IMG/VR virus record: IMGVR_UViG_3300047380_000402
Coordinates: 1-30,117 of that record
Direction: 5' to 3' (one strand)
Length of the DNA stretch: 30,117 nt
Origin: a virus
Each line of letters opens with the position of its first letter. The first letter of the stretch is position 1. Shown piece after piece: positions 24,672-30,117 of the stretch. The notes beneath the pieces are model-generated. The model saw only the letters and a list, made by a program, of their open reading frames with translations, was not told the DNA's origin and made no database searches. The position numbers were made by a program, and so were the translations under genes.

Positions 24672-24863
24672 ATGAAAACAATGATAAACACTTTTGGCGC
24701 TGTATTAATCGTAATTGGTATTATGATGATGGCAGGTTCAGGAGGCGATTGTGACGGAAAATGTATGGAATCAGCAAATACTCTACTTGAAACACTTATG
24801 TACGCATTAATGGGTTTAACAATAATGTTAACTGGTGGTTTTATTGCAATAAAAAGCAATTAA
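24672..24863 (+). CDS. Small two-helix membrane protein
   Basis: A 63-residue protein with two hydrophobic segments, about residues 7-21 (FGAVLIVIGIMMMAG) and 42-60 (LMYALMGLTIMLTGGFIAI), separated by a short polar loop holding two Cys (GDCDGKC). The ATG at 24672 has AAGGAAAAAC ahead of it; an ATG at 24648 in the same frame would overlap the promoter-like region and has no ribosome site. It is the first plus-strand gene after the divergent junction. Small two-helix phage proteins can be holins, antiholins or membrane modulators. There is no endolysin in this window to support a holin call, so I leave it open. Confidence 0.65.
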   Translation: MKTMINTFGAVLIVIGIMMMAGSGGDCDGKCMESANTLLETLMYALMGLTIMLTGGFIAIKSN

Positions 24864-24867
24864 ATGG

Positions 24868-24896
24868 TTGCCAAACAAATTAAACTATGGTATAAT
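24868..24896 (+). promoter_or_regulatory. Near-consensus sigma70 promoter
   Basis: TTGCCA at 24868-24873, a 17-nt spacer, and a perfect TATAAT at 24891-24896. Initiation is expected near 24903, 25 nt before the ATG of the next gene. It should be read by unmodified host polymerase, that is early in infection. Confidence 0.8.
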
Positions 24897-24927
24897 ATAC
24901 CTATTAACAATGAAAAAGGACACTACT

Positions 24928-25287
24928 ATGACAATGATAACTAAAACTGCTGAAACACTACAAGACGGAATTAAAAATATGATGGCGGCTGCCAAAGAAG
25001 ACTACAATAGTTGGTCATCTGGTGGTGACGGTCAATCTTCATATTGTAAAGAACAACTTGATAAATGGGATAGTAAAACATCTGTTCGTGAAGGACGAAA
25101 GTTTATCAAAATAGTACAAGAAAACTCTGTGTTTGCTTTTGTATGCAAAACAGACTTCAAGCATTTTAAGGTTGGAGATGTTTTGAAACCTGCTGGTTTT
25201 AATGCACCTGCCTTAAATCAACCGAGAGGAAATGTTCTAACTGGTAATTACTATATCAGATGGACTGGACCTCTTTATTTAAAATAA
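24928..25287 (+). CDS. Conserved marine-phage hypothetical protein
   Basis: A 119-residue soluble protein. The N-terminus is helical (TAETLQDGIKNMMAAAKEDY); the C-terminal part (about 50-119) contains GRKFIKIVQENSVFAFVCKT, VGDVLKPAGFNAPALNQPRG and YYIRWTGPLYL, a pattern I associate with small hypothetical proteins of cyanophages and related viruses. The start at 24928 follows AAAAAGGA at 8 nt; an in-frame upstream extension is ruled out because the sigma70 promoter begins at its first base. Expression is therefore probably early. It is followed after 18 nt by the 81-residue gene. No biochemical role is known to me. Confidence 0.78.
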   Translation: MTMITKTAETLQDGIKNMMAAAKEDYNSWSSGGDGQSSYCKEQLDKWDSKTSVREGRKFIKIVQENSVFAFVCKTDFKHFKVGDVLKPAGFNAPALNQPRGNVLTGNYYIRWTGPLYLK

Positions 25288-25305
25288 CCTATAAGGAACT
25301 ATATT

Positions 25306-25551
25306 ATGAAAAATGTGAAAACTGAAATACAAAAAATGAACCTTGCTCAACTTAACGAATTATCTGAATTTATTTCTGATATGAAAGTTATGGTTGGTAA
25401 GGCAACCTTATCTGTTGGACAAAAAGTGAATGTTGTTCAAAAAACTAAAAAGACACCTGGTGTGATTACTAAAATTAATCAGACTAAATGTCTGGTAGAT
25501 ATGTTAGGTAAAATCTATCGTGTACCAATGTCTATGTTAGAGGCTGCTTAA
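25306..25551 (+). CDS. Small protein with SH3/KOW-like C-terminus
   Basis: An 81-residue protein. Residues 1-35 are helical (EIQKMNLAQLNELSEFISDM). Residues 38-78 read as a small beta barrel (SVGQKVNVVQ, GVITKINQTKCLVDM, KIYRVPMSML), like the SH3/KOW-type modules found in many small marine phage proteins. It is basic and may bind nucleic acid or ribosomal components. AAGGAAC lies about 8 nt before the ATG. It follows the 119-residue gene in the early-looking unit and overlaps the next tiny ORF by one base (TAATG). Function unknown. Confidence 0.78.
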   Translation: MKNVKTEIQKMNLAQLNELSEFISDMKVMVGKATLSVGQKVNVVQKTKKTPGVITKINQTKCLVDMLGKIYRVPMSMLEAA

Positions 25552-25640
25552 TGTTCTCTTTGTTATATTATCTTTCTGTCACAGCTTTGGCTGTGGCAGG
25601 ATTTTATGTCTATGTTCTATGGCCATTGACAATGCTATAG
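25551..25640 (+). CDS. Possible 29-residue single-helix membrane protein
   Basis: A tiny ORF starting on the last base of the preceding stop (TAATG), which favours reinitiation. The product, from MFSLLYYLSVTALAVAGFYV to the end PLTML, is one hydrophobic helix with hardly any charge. The frame coincides with a strong hairpin (25576-25599), so the conservation needed to call it a gene might instead reflect the RNA structure. Confidence 0.45.
   Translation: MFSLLYYLSVTALAVAGFYVYVLWPLTML
25576..25599 (+). terminator. Strong stem-loop, possible terminator of the early unit
   Basis: CTGTCACAGC, loop TTTG, GCTGTGGCAG: a 10-bp stem with one G-T wobble. It is followed by GATTTTATG, only a short T-run, so termination would be partial. 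It separates the early-looking small genes from the late-promoted DUF6580-like/receptor pair. Confidence 0.45.
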
Positions 25641-25648
25641 AAATCTGA

Positions 25649-25656
25649 TATAAATA
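25649..25656 (+). promoter_or_regulatory. Late promoter box TATAAATA upstream of the DUF6580-like gene
   Basis: An exact late box on the plus strand in the gap before the DUF6580-like gene, 8 nt before its ATG, with no Shine-Dalgarno site between. It implies late expression of the membrane protein and receptor pair. Confidence 0.7.
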
Positions 25657-25664
25657 TAGTCACA

Positions 25665-26063
25665 ATGAATGTGACACCAATTTTTGCAATTGCATTATTA
25701 TTGCCTCAATTTACGACCAATAAATATCTGCAATACTTTATACCTCTTTCGCTAATGTTAGTGAAAGATTTTTTTTATGGTTTTCATGGATTAATGATAC
25801 CTGTTTATTGTTGTGTAAGTTTATTCACAATACTAGGTAGTCATATGAAAAATGAAATCTACGCTACATTTGTAGGTGCAATTATGTGGCATTTAATTAT
25901 TAACTTCTTCGTCTGGTACAAATGGGGTGGAGATTTATTGAACACTTATATAATGGCGATACCATTTGATTTTAATTTATTGGTTTCGACTTTAATATGT
26001 GTCGTTATAGGAAAGATATGTTTAGAATACTACTACCGTTATTTTGTTTATTATTACCGTTAA
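25665..26063 (+). CDS. DUF6580-like multi-pass membrane protein, putative transporter component
   Basis: A 132-residue protein with four to five hydrophobic segments. The start NVTPIFAIALLLPQF, then YFIPLSLMLVKDFFYGFHGL and WHLIINFFVWYKWGG, follow the DUF6580 pattern (TPI-A-ALF, P-L-LL-SD---GFH, NF-VW) of small bacterial membrane proteins annotated as putative transport proteins, resembling ECF-type S components. It sits in the inner membrane by prediction. It overlaps the BtuB-like receptor gene by 46 nt, so the two are co-expressed from the TATAAATA box 8 nt upstream. An outer-membrane receptor plus an inner-membrane protein suggests uptake of one nutrient. Family moderately sure; substrate unknown. 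Confidence 0.65.
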   Translation: MNVTPIFAIALLLPQFTTNKYLQYFIPLSLMLVKDFFYGFHGLMIPVYCCVSLFTILGSHMKNEIYATFVGAIMWHLIINFFVWYKWGGDLLNTYIMAIPFDFNLLVSTLICVVIGKICLEYYYRYFVYYYR

Positions 26064-27724
26064 CTGCAAAAGCAGAATTAGAAATCACAATTTATGCCTT
26101 TAGAACTTCCAATGATTTGGCATTTAAGACTTATTCGTATGATGTAGTCACACCGGATAAAATCAAATCCATACCCTCATTAAATTTAGTACAATCAGGT
26201 CCTGAAGGCCAGATGACTTCTACATTTTTAAGAGGTACAAACTCAAACCATACACTTATTACATTGAATGGTATTGCAATCAAAGACCATTCTACTCCAG
26301 GTGGTACAGATGATATTAGTCAACATAGTTTTTTAGGTGTTGAACGAGTAGAAGTAATCAAAGGACCTATGGGTAGTGTTTATGGTCCTAACTCTATCGG
26401 TGGTACAATCAATATGGTCACTCAACCAAATGAAGAAAATAGTGTGAGTGTATCAACAGGTTCTAATAATACAAATACACAAACAATCAAACTAGGTAAA
26501 TTTTATAACAACACTCTTGTAGATGTAAGAATTGAAAATGAAACAAGTGATGGTATATCTGTTGTAGATGGTAATGAAGATGATAATTACACAAACAGAA
26601 ACTATATTATACAAACTGAAACATATAATGCTATACCTGATTATACTTTAAAAACAAGTTTAATTGAAACTAATAATAAAACAAATTTAGATAAGTCAAC
26701 TGACTATACAAATTATACGGCTGATTGGCAATTCAATAATTATTATATGTCACTACAAAACAAAGATGAAGAATATACAATCAATCACACAAAACATGAT
26801 AGAGTGTATGATGATAAAGGTACAGTTGACACATATAAAAATGATACAACAACTTTACTTGCAAAGAAAACAATACATCAAGATAATAATAGTCATACAT
26901 TAGGAACTGAATACGAATATAATGATATTGAGTTTGATACAAACATTGCTGGTTATGATAGTAATGTTACCAAGAATAGAACAAACAACGGATACTTTTA
27001 TAGTTTAGACCAAACAACTTTAGCAGATGTACAAATGCATTATGGTATTAGATTAGATACACCAAATACATTTGATGACCAATTAACATATAGAATAGGT
27101 GCTGAAAAAAATGGTGTACGATTAAGTTATGCAACTGGTTATAAAGCACCAACTGTTTATGAAATGTATGGTAAAAACAATTATGGGTTTCTAGGTAATA
27201 AAGATTTAATTCCAGAAAAAAGTAAAACATACGAATTAGGTTACCGTTGGGAATCCGGTGATATTGTATTTTTTAAAACAGAAATAGACAATCTTCTAAC
27301 TTACGATAGTAATACATATATTAACGACACCAAAAAAAGTGATAGACATGGTGTTGAATTAGGCTTGACATCTAAAGTCGGTGATGTTAATATACAAAAC
27401 AATACGGCATTCATCATTGCTGAAGACGGAAACGGAACAGAAATAGTACGAAAGCCAAAATGGACGAATACAACAAACTTTAATCTTAATAACTGGAATT
27501 TAGATGTTAATTATTACGGCAGTCATCTCGACATTGATAACACGACTTATGCGAAAATTAAAATGGAGAGTGTGACAACAGCAGATTTATTTTACAAAGT
27601 AGATAAAGGAGGCTTGACAATCTATGGTAAATTGAGTAATATAACAGATGAAGATTACGAAAGACCAGACGGCTATAATCAACTCGGCCGTTCATTTAAT
27701 ATCGGACTAAAAAAGACATTTTAA
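26018..27724 (+). CDS. TonB-dependent outer-membrane receptor, BtuB-like
   Basis: A 568-residue receptor. Signal peptide MFRILLPLFCLLLPLTAKA (1-19), then ELEITIYAFRT, a TonB-box-like start. The plug (about 20-150) has MTSTFLRGTNSNHTLITLNG and VERVEVIKGPMGSVYGPNSI followed by GGTINMV, the hallmark plug motifs and closest to BtuB. The barrel ends YERPDGYNQLGRSFNIGLKK then TF, with the terminal Phe needed for outer-membrane assembly. BtuB imports cobalamin, though related receptors take other ligands. I chose the ATG at 26018 (AGGAAA close upstream, clean signal peptide) over an in-frame ATG at 25997. It overlaps the DUF6580-like gene and appears intact, unlike a decaying fragment. Receptor class certain; cobalamin specificity likely but unproven. 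A full receptor in a phage is unusual. Confidence 0.92.
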   Translation: MFRILLPLFCLLLPLTAKAELEITIYAFRTSNDLAFKTYSYDVVTPDKIKSIPSLNLVQSGPEGQMTSTFLRGTNSNHTLITLNGIAIKDHSTPGGTDDISQHSFLGVERVEVIKGPMGSVYGPNSIGGTINMVTQPNEENSVSVSTGSNNTNTQTIKLGKFYNNTLVDVRIENETSDGISVVDGNEDDNYTNRNYIIQTETYNAIPDYTLKTSLIETNNKTNLDKSTDYTNYTADWQFNNYYMSLQNKDEEYTINHTKHDRVYDDKGTVDTYKNDTTTLLAKKTIHQDNNSHTLGTEYEYNDIEFDTNIAGYDSNVTKNRTNNGYFYSLDQTTLADVQMHYGIRLDTPNTFDDQLTYRIGAEKNGVRLSYATGYKAPTVYEMYGKNNYGFLGNKDLIPEKSKTYELGYRWESGDIVFFKTEIDNLLTYDSNTYINDTKKSDRHGVELGLTSKVGDVNIQNNTAFIIAEDGNGTEIVRKPKWTNTTNFNLNNWNLDVNYYGSHLDIDNTTYAKIKMESVTTADLFYKVDKGGLTIYGKLSNITDEDYERPDGYNQLGRSFNIGLKKTF

Positions 27725-27743
27725 TTTTAAGAGGAGTTAAGTC

Positions 27744-27989
27744 ATGTTTCACAAACATGCACTCAAGCAATCACTACAACAAACAGCTGAGTATTTGCTT
27801 GCCGTTTACAACTGGAAAAGAATACCTCTCCAGTACCTACCACACATAGAAGAATATTCAAAGAGAATAAAATACATTAAGATAAAACTGAACAAGGCAG
27901 GAAAAGGATTTGAGTCCTTTAGTGTCTTTACAATATCTGCTCGTAGCTCAGCAGGAAAGAGCAACGGTCTTCTAAACCGTAGGTCGTAG
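27744..27989 (+). CDS. Possible small protein running into the tRNA-Arg gene
   Basis: An 81-codon frame with a strong GAGGAG ribosome site 7 nt before the ATG. The first 58 residues (MFHKHALKQSLQQTAEYLLA, then VYNWKRIPLQYLPHIEEYSK) look like a helical basic protein. The last 17-18 codons lie inside the tRNA-Arg gene and read as tRNA sequence. Either the protein truly uses the tRNA as its 3' end or an ancestral stop was lost when the tRNA was acquired. I do not recognise the protein. Confidence 0.5.
   Translation: MFHKHALKQSLQQTAEYLLAVYNWKRIPLQYLPHIEEYSKRIKYIKIKLNKAGKGFESFSVFTISARSSAGKSNGLLNRRS
27903..27920 (+). other. Small hairpin upstream of the tRNA genes
   Basis: AAAGGA-TTTGAG-TCCTTT, a perfect 6-bp stem, 16 nt before the tRNA-Arg. 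It could mark processing of the tRNA precursor or a weak terminator. Confidence 0.3.
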
Positions 27990-28013
27990 GTTCGAATCCT
28001 ACCGAGCAGGCCA
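27937..28013 (+). tRNA. tRNA-Arg (UCU)
   Basis: Full cloverleaf: acceptor CTGCTCG/CGAGCAG, D stem GCTC/GAGC, anticodon stem ACGGT/ACCGT with loop CTTCTAA (anticodon TCT), T arm GTAGG-TTCGAAT-CCTAC, discriminator G and encoded CCA. It reads AGA, a codon frequent in AT-rich phage genes. Confidence 0.95.
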
Positions 28014-28022
28014 ATTCTATGT

Positions 28023-28105
28023 ACCGGTGTGGTGAAACTGGTAAACACAACGGACTTAAAATCCGTCGCTTAGGCTTACAGGTTCGAGTCCTGTCGCCGG
28101 TACCA
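28023..28105 (+). tRNA. tRNA-Leu (UAA)
   Basis: Class II tRNA: acceptor ACCGGTG/CGCCGGT with one G-T pair, anticodon stem ACGGA/TCCGT with loop CTTAAAA (anticodon TAA), an 11-nt variable arm, T arm ACAGG-TTCGAGT-CCTGT, discriminator A and encoded CCA. It reads UUA. It lies 9 nt after tRNA-Arg and 4 nt from the convergent A-type carrier gene. Confidence 0.94.
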
Positions 28106-28109
28106 TAGA

Positions 28110-28424
28110 TTAAACTTTAACTGAAAATGATGTACCACACCCACATGATGTGGATGCCTGTGGATTATCAAAAGAGAATTGAGAACCAAATATCTCTTCT
28201 TTGTAATCAAGAGTAAGACCTCTGATATACAATTCGTTTATTCTATCAATCAATAAAATCTCATTAACTAATATATCATCTTTTGTTTTCTCATCACCAA
28301 ATGTCCATTCATAACCGAAACCGGCACAACCACCACCTTTAACAGATAGTCGTACATATTTCTTATCATGTTTTTCTGATAATGTATTTAAATGATTTAA
28401 TGCGTTATCTGTTATTGTAATCAT
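28110..28424 (-). CDS. A-type iron-sulfur cluster carrier (IscA/ErpA/SufA family)
   Basis: A 104-residue protein beginning MITITDNALNHLNTL, with VRLSVKGGGCAGFGYEW (C33) and a C-terminal STSCGCGTSF (C94, C96). These are the three invariant Cys of A-type carriers, which receive clusters from a scaffold and hand 4Fe-4S clusters to target enzymes. The length is normal for the family. The start at 28424 overlaps the upstream stop (ATGA), so it is coupled to the 54-residue membrane protein gene; an in-frame extension upstream would lack a ribosome site. Together with Nfu it gives the phage a cluster delivery pair, which may support its radical SAM enzymes. Family certain; client proteins inferred. 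Confidence 0.93.
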   Translation of the reverse strand: MITITDNALNHLNTLSEKHDKKYVRLSVKGGGCAGFGYEWTFGDEKTKDDILVNEILLIDRINELYIRGLTLDYKEEIFGSQFSFDNPQASTSCGCGTSFSVKV

Positions 28425-28585
28425 TTGTACACCGAATAATCTGCGTTTTCGTTCCATCTATCGAACCAGATAGATAATGCTAAGGCACCGAATCCTATTC
28501 CTAACAAAACCCAAAAGAATGGTTCTGTTGTAAGTAAATGCCATAACACTTGTAGGCCGTCCATGTTTTCAAACTCTTTAGGCAT
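28421..28585 (-). CDS. Small single-pass membrane protein between Nfu and the A-type carrier
   Basis: A 54-residue protein with one transmembrane helix, about residues 23-41 (PFFWVLLGIGFGALALSIWF), flanked by an acidic N-terminus (MPKEFENMDGLQ) and a polar C-terminus. The ATG at 28585 lies inside the Nfu 3' end and has AAAGGA about 10 nt upstream; the stop overlaps the carrier ATG. So three genes are translated as one coupled unit. It does not match any Fe-S assembly factor I know. It might tether the carriers to the membrane or be an unrelated small phage membrane protein. Confidence 0.72.
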   Translation of the reverse strand: MPKEFENMDGLQVLWHLLTTEPFFWVLLGIGFGALALSIWFDRWNENADYSVYK

Positions 28586-28850
28586 ATGGGTTATATCCTT
28601 TTTCTCCTGGTTTTGTTTCATCTTCAGCAACTATCTGCTTCACTTCAGGTACATAATGTTTCATCATGTTTTCTACACCTCTATGTAAAGTCATTTGTGA
28701 CATTCTACAACCAGAGCAACTGCCTGCCATTAATAACTTTAATATTCCTTCTTCAAAAGAAACAAACTTAATCTCGCCACCGTGGGCGGCTACATTAGGT
28801 TGTATCTTCTCTGTTAATACCTTTTTGATATTATCTATTGTTTCACTCAT
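28578..28850 (-). CDS. Nfu-type Fe-S scaffold (NifU C-terminal domain)
   Basis: A 90-residue stand-alone NifU C-terminal domain. It has the expected order: helix (MSETIDNIKKVLTEKIQPNV), AAHGGEIKFV strand, then the cluster motif GSCSGCRMSQMTL (C45-x2-C48) and a helix. Two such Cys pairs hold a 4Fe-4S cluster across a dimer, which is delivered to apo-enzymes. The last dozen residues (ETKPGEKGYNPYA) are a phage-like extension. Its ATG overlaps the stop of the 2OG oxygenase gene upstream (4 nt). It forms a coupled unit with the membrane protein and A-type carrier. High confidence in family; the recipient enzymes are not known. Confidence 0.93.
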   Translation of the reverse strand: MSETIDNIKKVLTEKIQPNVAAHGGEIKFVSFEEGILKLLMAGSCSGCRMSQMTLHRGVENMMKHYVPEVKQIVAEDETKPGEKGYNPYA

Positions 28851-29437
28851 AAAATTTGTCCTAATAATCTATTGTCTGTAAGTGTACATACAAGATGTAC
28901 TCTATCTATTTCACTACCGTTAAAAAAGTTATGATATCTTGTATTGTCTGTAATGTATCCGTTACCATTTGATGGCATATGAAACGCTGTATCTTCAATT
29001 ACCATTTTACAACCTTTATTGGTTATAATAGGAATATGTAAACGCATTTCAGGATCCCTATGCCAAGATAAACAAGAACGAGGTGGTTTCATTAGAAAAC
29101 GACAACGACCTAATTTAAATCTTTTGTTAATCATGTTATATACTTCTTCAACATACGACCCTTTAAATTCAGGACATAACTCTGTATATTTACTTTCTTC
29201 AATAAAAGGTAATCTCTGTTCTTCAACATTCGTAGTATCAGGCATTGTCCAATATAATCCACGAACATTACCACCTGTGATACTTCTTTCATCACCTGGT
29301 ATTCGATTAATGCAAATAGCATTGAAATCAATATTGTCGGGGTTATCGGTTTTAAAACCTAGATGATGTTTAAAGTCGAGGTACTCTTTACCTAATTTAT
29401 CTATATTAAGATTTAACTCTATCTCTTCGTAATACAT
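28847..29437 (-). CDS. Aspartyl/asparaginyl beta-hydroxylase-like 2OG-Fe(II) oxygenase
   Basis: A 196-residue oxygenase of the AspH-like cupin group. The iron triad is H126-R-D128 in LSWHRDPEMRLHIPI and H169 in NTRYHNFFN; R179 in EIDRVHLVC should bind 2-oxoglutarate. These enzymes hydroxylate Asp/Asn side chains or related substrates. I prefer the ATG at 29437, which has GAGGAG 12 nt upstream and puts the first family-like strand (YYEEIELNLNI) at the N-terminus. An in-frame ATG at 29578 would add 47 residues, hydrophobic and unlike the family, without a ribosome site, but cannot be excluded. It is coupled to Nfu downstream by a 4-nt overlap. Family firm, start and substrate uncertain. Confidence 0.8.
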   Translation of the reverse strand: MYYEEIELNLNIDKLGKEYLDFKHHLGFKTDNPDNIDFNAICINRIPGDERSITGGNVRGLYWTMPDTTNVEEQRLPFIEESKYTELCPEFKGSYVEEVYNMINKRFKLGRCRFLMKPPRSCLSWHRDPEMRLHIPIITNKGCKMVIEDTAFHMPSNGNGYITDNTRYHNFFNGSEIDRVHLVCTLTDNRLLGQIL

Positions 29438-29611
29438 TATATCTACAATCTCCTCATAATCTCTTATATTTATCCGAGAAGTTAAAGAGATTTCCGGCGA
29501 TTTTTTTACATCACCGTACAGTAAGTAATAAAGTAGAATATAAAATAAAAGAGTATCATCACCTTTATACGAGGCCATAGTGAGTGACCATTCTTGTGTG
29601 AGTCCATTGTA

Positions 29612-30079
29612 TTATTTAGAGAATAGGTAAACACCACCAACTAATAACAAACCTAATAATACTATAAGAGAGAGTATAAGGCAACCCTCTATTATACTTT
29701 TTCTTAATTCTCTTTTACGATATATCTCTTTCTCTCGTTGTTTTCTTAACTTGCGTCTTAACTCAATCATCTCATTGTAGATAGTAGGACCATATGCGTA
29801 AGTAATCAAAGTACGCAACTCTTTTTCTTGTTCTTGTATCTTTTGCCTATTCATTGTGATGTCTAACGCCATTTGTTCTATACTACCTTTCATTAGTAGT
29901 TTAGAAATACCGCCTGTGTTATTCACCTCTTGTTCTGCATAATTAAAATCTGATACTGCACCGTACCAACGAGAAAGAGATTTAGACATAGTATCTAAAT
30001 CATTACCGAAAGCAATGCCTTTTTTGATAAGATTGAATGCTGTTGTGGCCGTCGCCACCGCTGTGATAGGGTCTAACAT
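29612..30079 (-). CDS. Membrane-anchored coiled-coil protein conserved in marine T4-like phages
   Basis: A 155-residue protein. It starts MLDPITAVATATTAFNLIKK, continues with a helical SLSRWYGAVSDFNYAEQEVN segment and a long charged coiled coil (about 80-128, many Lys/Arg/Glu), and ends in a transmembrane helix (about 131-152, CLILSLIVLLGLLLVGGVYL). I know this architecture from cyanophage-like genomes, where it is a hypothetical protein. GAGGA lies about 10 nt before the ATG. The C-terminal anchor suggests a membrane-associated role such as remodelling or virion assembly; the sequence gives no enzyme motif. A 174-nt gap, or 33 nt if the longer oxygenase start is right, follows. Confidence 0.78.
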   Translation of the reverse strand: MLDPITAVATATTAFNLIKKGIAFGNDLDTMSKSLSRWYGAVSDFNYAEQEVNNTGGISKLLMKGSIEQMALDITMNRQKIQEQEKELRTLITYAYGPTIYNEMIELRRKLRKQREKEIYRKRELRKSIIEGCLILSLIVLLGLLLVGGVYLFSK

Positions 30080-30117
30080 GTAATAAGTGTCCTCTGATAA
30101 ATGTTCATATCAAAATC

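Noticed and set aside
24868-24927. Upstream in-frame extension of the 119-residue gene from a TTG
   Set aside because: It would begin at the first base of a near-consensus sigma70 promoter and include the -10 box; the ATG at 24928 has its own ribosome site.
27806-28048. 80-codon minus-strand frame across the tRNA-Arg gene
   Set aside because: Its product contains the GRIRTYDLRFRRP-type sequence typical of translated antisense tRNA; it is a known kind of false gene.
29463-29475. GATAAATA as a late promoter for the 2OG oxygenase
   Set aside because: It deviates in the first base and similar strings are common in this AT-rich sequence; it is only suggestive with the preferred start at 29437.

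Overview
The window is a stretch of an AT-rich marine T4-like myovirus genome (cyanophage/pelagiphage type), not bacterial chromosome. The basis is a baseplate series in the T4-like marine order (PAAR spike tip, gp25, gp6, a gp7-like protein, a gp8-like protein, a 2029-residue DUF4815-type structural protein and several fibres). Further support comes from T4-type late promoter boxes (TATAAATA), abutting or overlapping genes, and two tRNA genes suited to AT-rich codons (Arg-UCU, Leu-UAA). The host cannot be read from the sequence, but an outer-membrane receptor gene and a lipoprotein imply a Gram-negative cell.

Layout. (1) 1-24541, minus strand, read right to left: lipoprotein, zinc-ribbon protein, an 83-residue protein, PAAR, gp25, gp6, gp7-like with an embedded cupredoxin-like domain, a C1q/TNF-tipped fibre, gp8-like, the 2029-residue protein, a 78-residue coiled coil, and a tail fibre. 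The same strand then carries an unusual distal block of a cupin oxygenase, a SPASM radical SAM enzyme, a glycine-rich adhesin, a 140-residue protein ending in three CHxS repeats, two unrecognised proteins, a second SPASM radical SAM enzyme, and a cobalamin-binding-type radical SAM enzyme cut by the window edge. (2) 24542-24671: a divergent junction with phased A-tracts and promoter-like sites. (3) 24672-27989, plus strand: small early-looking genes behind a near-consensus sigma70 promoter, then a late-promoted pair of a DUF6580-like membrane protein and a BtuB-like TonB-dependent receptor, then a small ORF. (4) 27937-28105: tRNA-Arg and tRNA-Leu. (5) 28110-30079, minus strand, convergent: an A-type Fe-S carrier, a 54-residue membrane protein, an Nfu scaffold, an Asp/Asn-hydroxylase-like 2OG oxygenase and a membrane-anchored coiled-coil protein.

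Working hypothesis. The most unusual feature is a late-expressed protein-modification block. Two SPASM radical SAM enzymes, one B12-type radical SAM enzyme and a cupin oxygenase are interleaved with tail-tip genes and with a peptide whose only cysteines lie in a C-terminal CHxS-CHxS-CHGS tail, as in a RiPP precursor. Elsewhere in the window the phage carries genes that could supply such enzymes: Nfu and an A-type carrier for Fe-S clusters, and a BtuB-like receptor for cobalamin. The gene families and the arrangement are visible in the sequence. The functional linkage, and the idea that virion proteins are the substrates, are inference.
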